Shown here: in pieces, positions 59,826 through 64,000 of the stretch
Numbering within the stretch: the stretch's first letter is position 1
How the letters are laid out: the number at the start of each line of letters is the position of its first letter
Assembly (NCBI GenBank): GCA_009809945.1
Contig: WTPW01000499.1
Location: 120,302-184,301, forward strand
Source: Gigaspora margarita
Taxonomy: Eukaryota; Glomeromycota; Glomeromycetes; Diversisporales; Gigasporaceae
Reading direction: 5' to 3'
DNA: 64,000 bases
Made by a program: the position numbers and the translations under genes
The notes under the pieces: generated by a model
The model's database searches: none
What the model was told of the DNA's origin: nothing
Seen by the model: only the letters and a program-made list of their open reading frames with translations

Positions 59826-61330
59826 TTTCTAGGAAGAAATTCTTAAAATGGATGGAAACATAGCCTACACAGCCTTAACTCCTTAATTTACAGTTAGGGT
59901 TAGGGTTAGAGTTAGGGTTATATATGAATGCCGTTGGAGAGTGGGCTAGGGTTGGATAATCAATGAACATAAAGTATATAGAAGGTGCTAGAACAATTTT
60001 TTTTGGTCAAAAATGCTGTTATATATAAAAAAACTAGACGGAATTCTATTGGTTGTTAGCTATATATATGTTCTAGGATTAGTATTAGGGTTAAAAGTTC
60101 GCTGTGTGCAACAAACAATTTTTTTTTGAATCTAGACTACCCTATTTTTGTTAAAATTAGAAACAGAAATAATATAATGATATATATATAAGAATCAGAT
60201 TTTGACTTCGTGGAATGATTATCACTAAGTAAATTCAGTCAATATTGCTCTGTTTAAGCTGAAATTTGATTGTATACCCATCGGAACATTTCGCATCTTT
60301 TTTACTAAGCTTATTTTAGTACGAAAATGCCATGGGAACTCACAAATTGACCTGACAGCATTTTTGATCGGCAAGAAAATTTTGGTCATGTGATCAATGT
60401 TACAAATTTCTGGTTATATGAGTGATGCTGCGAAACAATCAAACTGCCCATTTCTTTTATTTGATATGGATAACAATATTTTTTTTATTAGAATAACCAC
60501 CTTTATCCTAACATTAAAATTGCCAAAAACATTTCTCCTTTCTCTTTCTCCTCCTAATTTTAAAAACTTTAATTCTTAAAATGAAAACTGTTACCCTTCA
60601 ACCTCAAACTCTAATTAGCCTGACTGCATTGATTAAAAGTTGGAACCAAGATCCTTTAGCCCTTAATAATAGTCTTATAATTACAAAAGAAATAGCTATA
60701 GTCACGGATGGAATTACTATTTTATTTTCTTTACAACTTTCTATAGAAGACACAGATCCCTTGCAAAATAATCCCTTAGACAGCTATACTGAAACAACTA
60801 TCAAACTACCGTCAAATGAAGAATTGGTGCTATTACCTGAAGATAATGCACCTGAAAGCATTGAAGCCTATGAGCCAAACATAGAACCAGACTCAGTCTT
60901 AACTAGAATTAAAGAAGATTTAATGAATACTGAAGCTACTACTGTTACTAGGGTGACTCCTCTTCTGACATTCACTTGAAGAGACCAAACCAGTGAAATA
61001 ATTTCTCAGCTAAATCAAGAGACTCGCAGAAGCCAAAGAGAAAAGCAGATACAGATATTAGAAGCTTGTTACTACTTAGGAAAGCTTCGACAAGATTTTT
61101 AGAATAACTATAAGGTAACGAAAGAAATAAAAAGGTCATGAAAGCTACCTTGGGAACATATAGAACTCACAGCACTTGGAAATGTGCTAAGAGAGCTTAT
61201 CAAGTGTTCAGTTGTTGGGAATTATCAAAATTATACCAGACACAGTATATTTCCCTCAATAGTGTAAATAAGTTATCAAATGAAGAGTTTGCCAAATTAA
61301 TAGAATTGGGAACTCATAGAGTTCATTCTT
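59826..61330 (+). other. Extra region between integrase and right LTR
   Basis: About 1.5 kb of the element beyond integrase. It contains a TTAGGG-type stretch at about 59893-59920 and coding-looking segments at 60581-60979 (MKTVTLQPQTLISLTALIKS, acidic later part) and 61138-61332 (TYRTHSTWKCAKRAYQVFSC). No envelope-like or other known domain was recognised. Extra 3' frames are known from some gypsy elements, but the function here is unknown. Confidence 0.5.
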
Positions 61331-61344
61331 AAAGGGGATGGAAA
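61331..61344 (+). promoter_or_regulatory. Polypurine tract of the LTR element
   Basis: AAAGGGGATGGAAA directly before the right LTR, the usual site for plus-strand priming. Confidence 0.75.
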
Positions 61345-62626
61345 TGTTATAGAACAGATCTCTTGTTCTATTTCTGGAACATTCCAATTATAAAACAAAT
61401 ATGTACAAAATACAAAATACAATTGCGCAATGATAGTTTTATTAGTTTTATTAGTTTTATTTTTTTTATTTTTTATTTTTTTTTAATCTTTGGCAGTCCC
61501 GCCGATCGAGTTTATTAGATTTTTAATTGACAAGTGATTACATTTGGAATGAGAGTACAACTAGCCACACGTGCACTTTTGGTGCCTAATTTAAGTAGTC
61601 CGCCCTAAGGTTCTACACTAGTTGCCATACCTGCAACCCAACTACGGGAATTGCCTAATTTAAACTCTCTGATTTTTGCCCACCTGTCCCCACCGCACCC
61701 TAACTCATACGAATTGACCTTATCCGGCATGACATTTATTTCAATGAATTCCCAGATATGACCTGCCGCACTATGCCAATCAAACTGATTGACATAGAAT
61801 TTACCAGAACGATACATGTCCCACACAATTAATCGCCCAGTTTCTTTCGACGACCGATGCTACGGCTTTACCCATATACTTGCAGTCCAGATCTCTATAA
61901 ACTGCTGATTTCGCCTACTACAACCCTCGTGAGGTTCATTTTCCAGCCCGGCACCCACCTCTTCTGGTAGCACCGTCGTAGCCATCCATCTACTTCCTCA
62001 CTCGGGGATTTGCCAAGGGGTTTCTGTTTTTCCTGTTTTCTGGATTTGCAATGTTACATGAACACCATTACGCCGAAGCTCCCATTCGAGATGGTGGAAC
62101 CAAGATTACAGGTATTATTACCCAACTGATCTGAGCCACAGTTACTGTAACACAGGTTTTATTTTCAAAACGTCTCCAGTGGGATTCGAACTTCCAACCT
62201 GCCGCTTGGGGGTGACAACCTGGCCACTTCTCTAAATCGCCACACCCTTTATTAGTTTTATTACTTTTATTAGTTTTATTAGTTTTATTAGTTTTATTTG
62301 TTTTACTAGTTTTATTGGTTTTATGAGTTTTACAAAAGATATATAAACCCTAGTCTTTCCCCTTCCTATACAGTAGACTTAGATTCCCTCTTCTCTCCTA
62401 ATGTTTACAAATAAATATTCTCTCTATATTATAACATACTACTATTAATAAAATATATCTTATCCCAATAAATACTCTCTTGCTCTTTGATAAATATATA
62501 CTAAACTGCTCTAGTGAAGTAATATTCCACTTGCACACCGCTTCATATCTTCTGACCCTTACAAGATCCCTGACACTGTGTGTTGTATTGCAAGTACTAT
62601 ATTGAAGGCAATAGTCACTTGTAACA
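61345..62626 (+). repeat. Right LTR, split by a SINE
   Basis: Same ends as the left LTR (TGTTATAGAACAG ... CTTGTAACA). The LTR text is interrupted in its TTTTATTAG tract by about 790 bp of SINE and then resumes. Confidence 0.92.
61461..62250 (-). mobile_element. tRNA-derived SINE nested in the right LTR
   Basis: On the reverse strand it begins GGGTGTGGCGATTTAGAGAA and carries the B-box-like AGTTCGAATCC, then the body shared with 6083-7056, and ends in an A-rich tail (complement of 61461-61484). Insertion in an A/T simple repeat masks the target duplication. It differs widely from the copy at 6083, so the family is old or has subfamilies. Confidence 0.85.
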
Positions 62627-62742
62627 ACATGATTAAACAACACAAAATCGTGAAATATAAATTTACTTTTGTTGTTTGATTGCCTAATATTTACAAACGA
62701 TTTTGGGCTAAAAAAAGTTCACAAATTTGAAAACATTTTGTA

Positions 62743-63363
62743 TCCCTTAAACTGTTTAGCATACAAATTTGTACGCTAAAATGATTTTTGATCTGTTTTG
62801 TGGATTTACTCTAAAATTTATTAAGCCACACCCCCTATTTTCTAAGCTAAAATGAAAGAACACCACGGTTTGTTTACTATATAGTTCTTAGTTCATAAAA
62901 TTTTTTATCAATACTCCAAAAATCGGTTATTTAGTATCAACCATAATAGGATCTTTGTGCCCAAATTTAATACTAAAAAAGGCATTTTCATGTGACACTT
63001 ATAAAGATTTTTTACAATCGCTGTGCAGAGGTCACTTTTATAATATAACTTTAAAGTTGATCAAAGAATTTTCATGACCAGCTTCATATAATTGATTTTT
63101 TGAGATGATGTTAAAGAGATAAGATGCTCAAAAGTATAGATAAAATGGCCTATTTTTAGCTATTGTATAAGTTTGTACCTTCTAATCAGGTTACATAAAG
63201 TATTTCACACCGTAGCTGCAGGTGTGCCATGTAACTCGGGTCTTGAAGAATCACCACAACCAATTAGAATAAAAGGTACATAAAAAAATTTTTTTTCAAG
63301 CCCAATTTTCTTCAAAATATTTTAGTGTACAAATTTGTATTCTAAACCTGATAGTTTAAGGGA
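62743..63363. mobile_element. TA-flanked inverted-repeat element, 621 bp
   Basis: Ends TCCCTTAAACTGTTTAGCAT and (complement) TCCCTTAAACTATCAGGTTT, both continuing to ACAAATTTGTAC and CTAAAAT. TA flanks both ends (62741-62742, 63364-63365). No transposase, so a Tc1/mariner-type MITE is likely. Confidence 0.8.
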
Positions 63364-63365
63364 TA

Positions 63366-64000
63366 ATGGTCTCAAGTTCAAGAATAAGTGCAAGAATAAG
63401 TGCAAGAATATGACAAATGCTCTGTGATAGAAAAAATATAAGATTAATAAAAAAATAGTGAATATATTAGTAAATATAAAAAATTACATTCAACCAAATA
63501 TTCAGATGATTGATTTCTAGAATTTTTGGTTGGAATTTTTTGCGCCCAGATTATCTGATAATCAACTAATTTTCTCATGATTCATAGTTTTATGTCGATC
63601 TACCAACCAATAAAATTACAAAAGGTGATTAGTGTGCTAAAAAACTAATATAGTAATATAATCAAGTTATTATGCTTTAACGCTTTTTGATTGGTACCAG
63701 TATGATCCCATGAAATATGGGCTATTCAACTTTTTTGATGTTGTCTATGCTAATTTTGAAAAATCCTTTTTTGGTAGGAATAATGTTTTTTATTTATTCA
63801 TTTTTAGAAAGTGTTAATACTTTACTAATTACATAACTTTGCTATTAGATCATTGTATGTAATTGCTAATAAATTGCTAAATAAATGTGCACATATGACT
63901 GTGTGAAAATAATGATCATCTGATTTAGTCAAATAATTACCCATTCATAACTGACCTATGAATTAATAACAGTATGATCACATTTCTTGTGTAATATGAA
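63366..64000. other. Spacer with one dispersed repeat, no gene
   Basis: Contains the reverse copy of the 47380-47490 repeat at about 63680-63800 and AAGAATAAGTGC twice near 63380-63405. No coding pattern. Confidence 0.4.

Larger units (their letters stand above)
51588..62626 (+). mobile_element. Ty3/gypsy-type LTR retrotransposon, decayed fossil
   Basis: The element has two recognisable LTRs, a primer-binding site, a polypurine tract and gag-pol order gag, protease, RT, RNase H, integrase; integrase after RNase H defines the Ty3/gypsy (Metaviridae) lineage. It is broken throughout, with by eye well over fifteen interruptions. About twenty differences between the two LTRs over roughly 470 aligned bases indicate an old, not ancient, insertion. 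No convincing target-site duplication was seen. About 1.5 kb of extra sequence lies between integrase and the right LTR. A SINE is nested in the right LTR, so the SINE is younger. Confidence 0.9.

Noticed and set aside
59893-59920. Chromosome end
   Set aside because: Only about four TTAGGG-like units inside the LTR fossil, with normal sequence on both sides.
51583-62631. 5-bp target duplication of the LTR element
   Set aside because: The flanks AACAC and ACATG do not match well enough to claim.

Overview
The window is AT-rich (about three quarters A+T by eye), eukaryotic and intron-bearing. Its gene content is typical of an arbuscular mycorrhizal fungus (Glomeromycotina, most like Rhizophagus): TPR and Sel1 repeats, a kinase family with an N-terminal CxxC...CxxC segment, BTB-BACK-TLDc genes, F-box/LRR relics, and very many small inverted-repeat transposons. 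The species assignment is inference from memory of these families; no search was run. Almost every host gene is partial or decayed, so this looks like a gene-poor, repeat-rich accessory region.

Layout. 1-1240: a broken TPR gene and a Sel1-repeat exon. 1280-4908: a minisatellite array, a kinase gene with introns, and a BTB-BACK relic on the opposite strand. This block recurs at 16158-19283 as a diverged segmental duplicate whose kinase has lost its activation segment. 5460-8740: three inverted-repeat elements and a 974-bp tRNA-derived SINE with a 16-bp target duplication. 10875-13727: a decayed gene of a multi-copy family ending in a RING-like zinc finger, with a MITE inside. 19300-24100: inverted-repeat elements and a third, reverse-strand kinase relic. 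24111-30650: a roughly 6.5-kb version of the same minisatellite, again on the 5' side of that kinase relic.

28716-42475 is technically damaged. At almost every 50th base, in fixed coordinate phase, exactly 10 bases are overwritten by T. Comparison with intact repeat copies shows that the bases were replaced, not inserted. Reading frames and poly-T tracts there should be ignored.

43085-48990: a reverse-strand cluster of BTB-BACK-TLDc and F-box/LRR relics. The F-box relic is split by a 2.26-kb insertion flanked by a TTA target duplication. 49970-50970: two long palindromes. 51588-62626: a decayed Ty3/gypsy LTR retrotransposon with two recognisable LTRs, the right one carrying a nested SINE. 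62743-63363: another TA-flanked palindromic element. No functional tRNA, rRNA or CRISPR array was seen.

The most informative points are: (1) the 50-bp-periodic T overwrite; (2) the repeated pairing of one minisatellite family with the 5' side of one kinase family (three of three copies); (3) insertion histories readable from duplicates or coding frame, with clean empty-site logic at 18104-18329, 12103-12329, 46127-48385 and 27564-27788.
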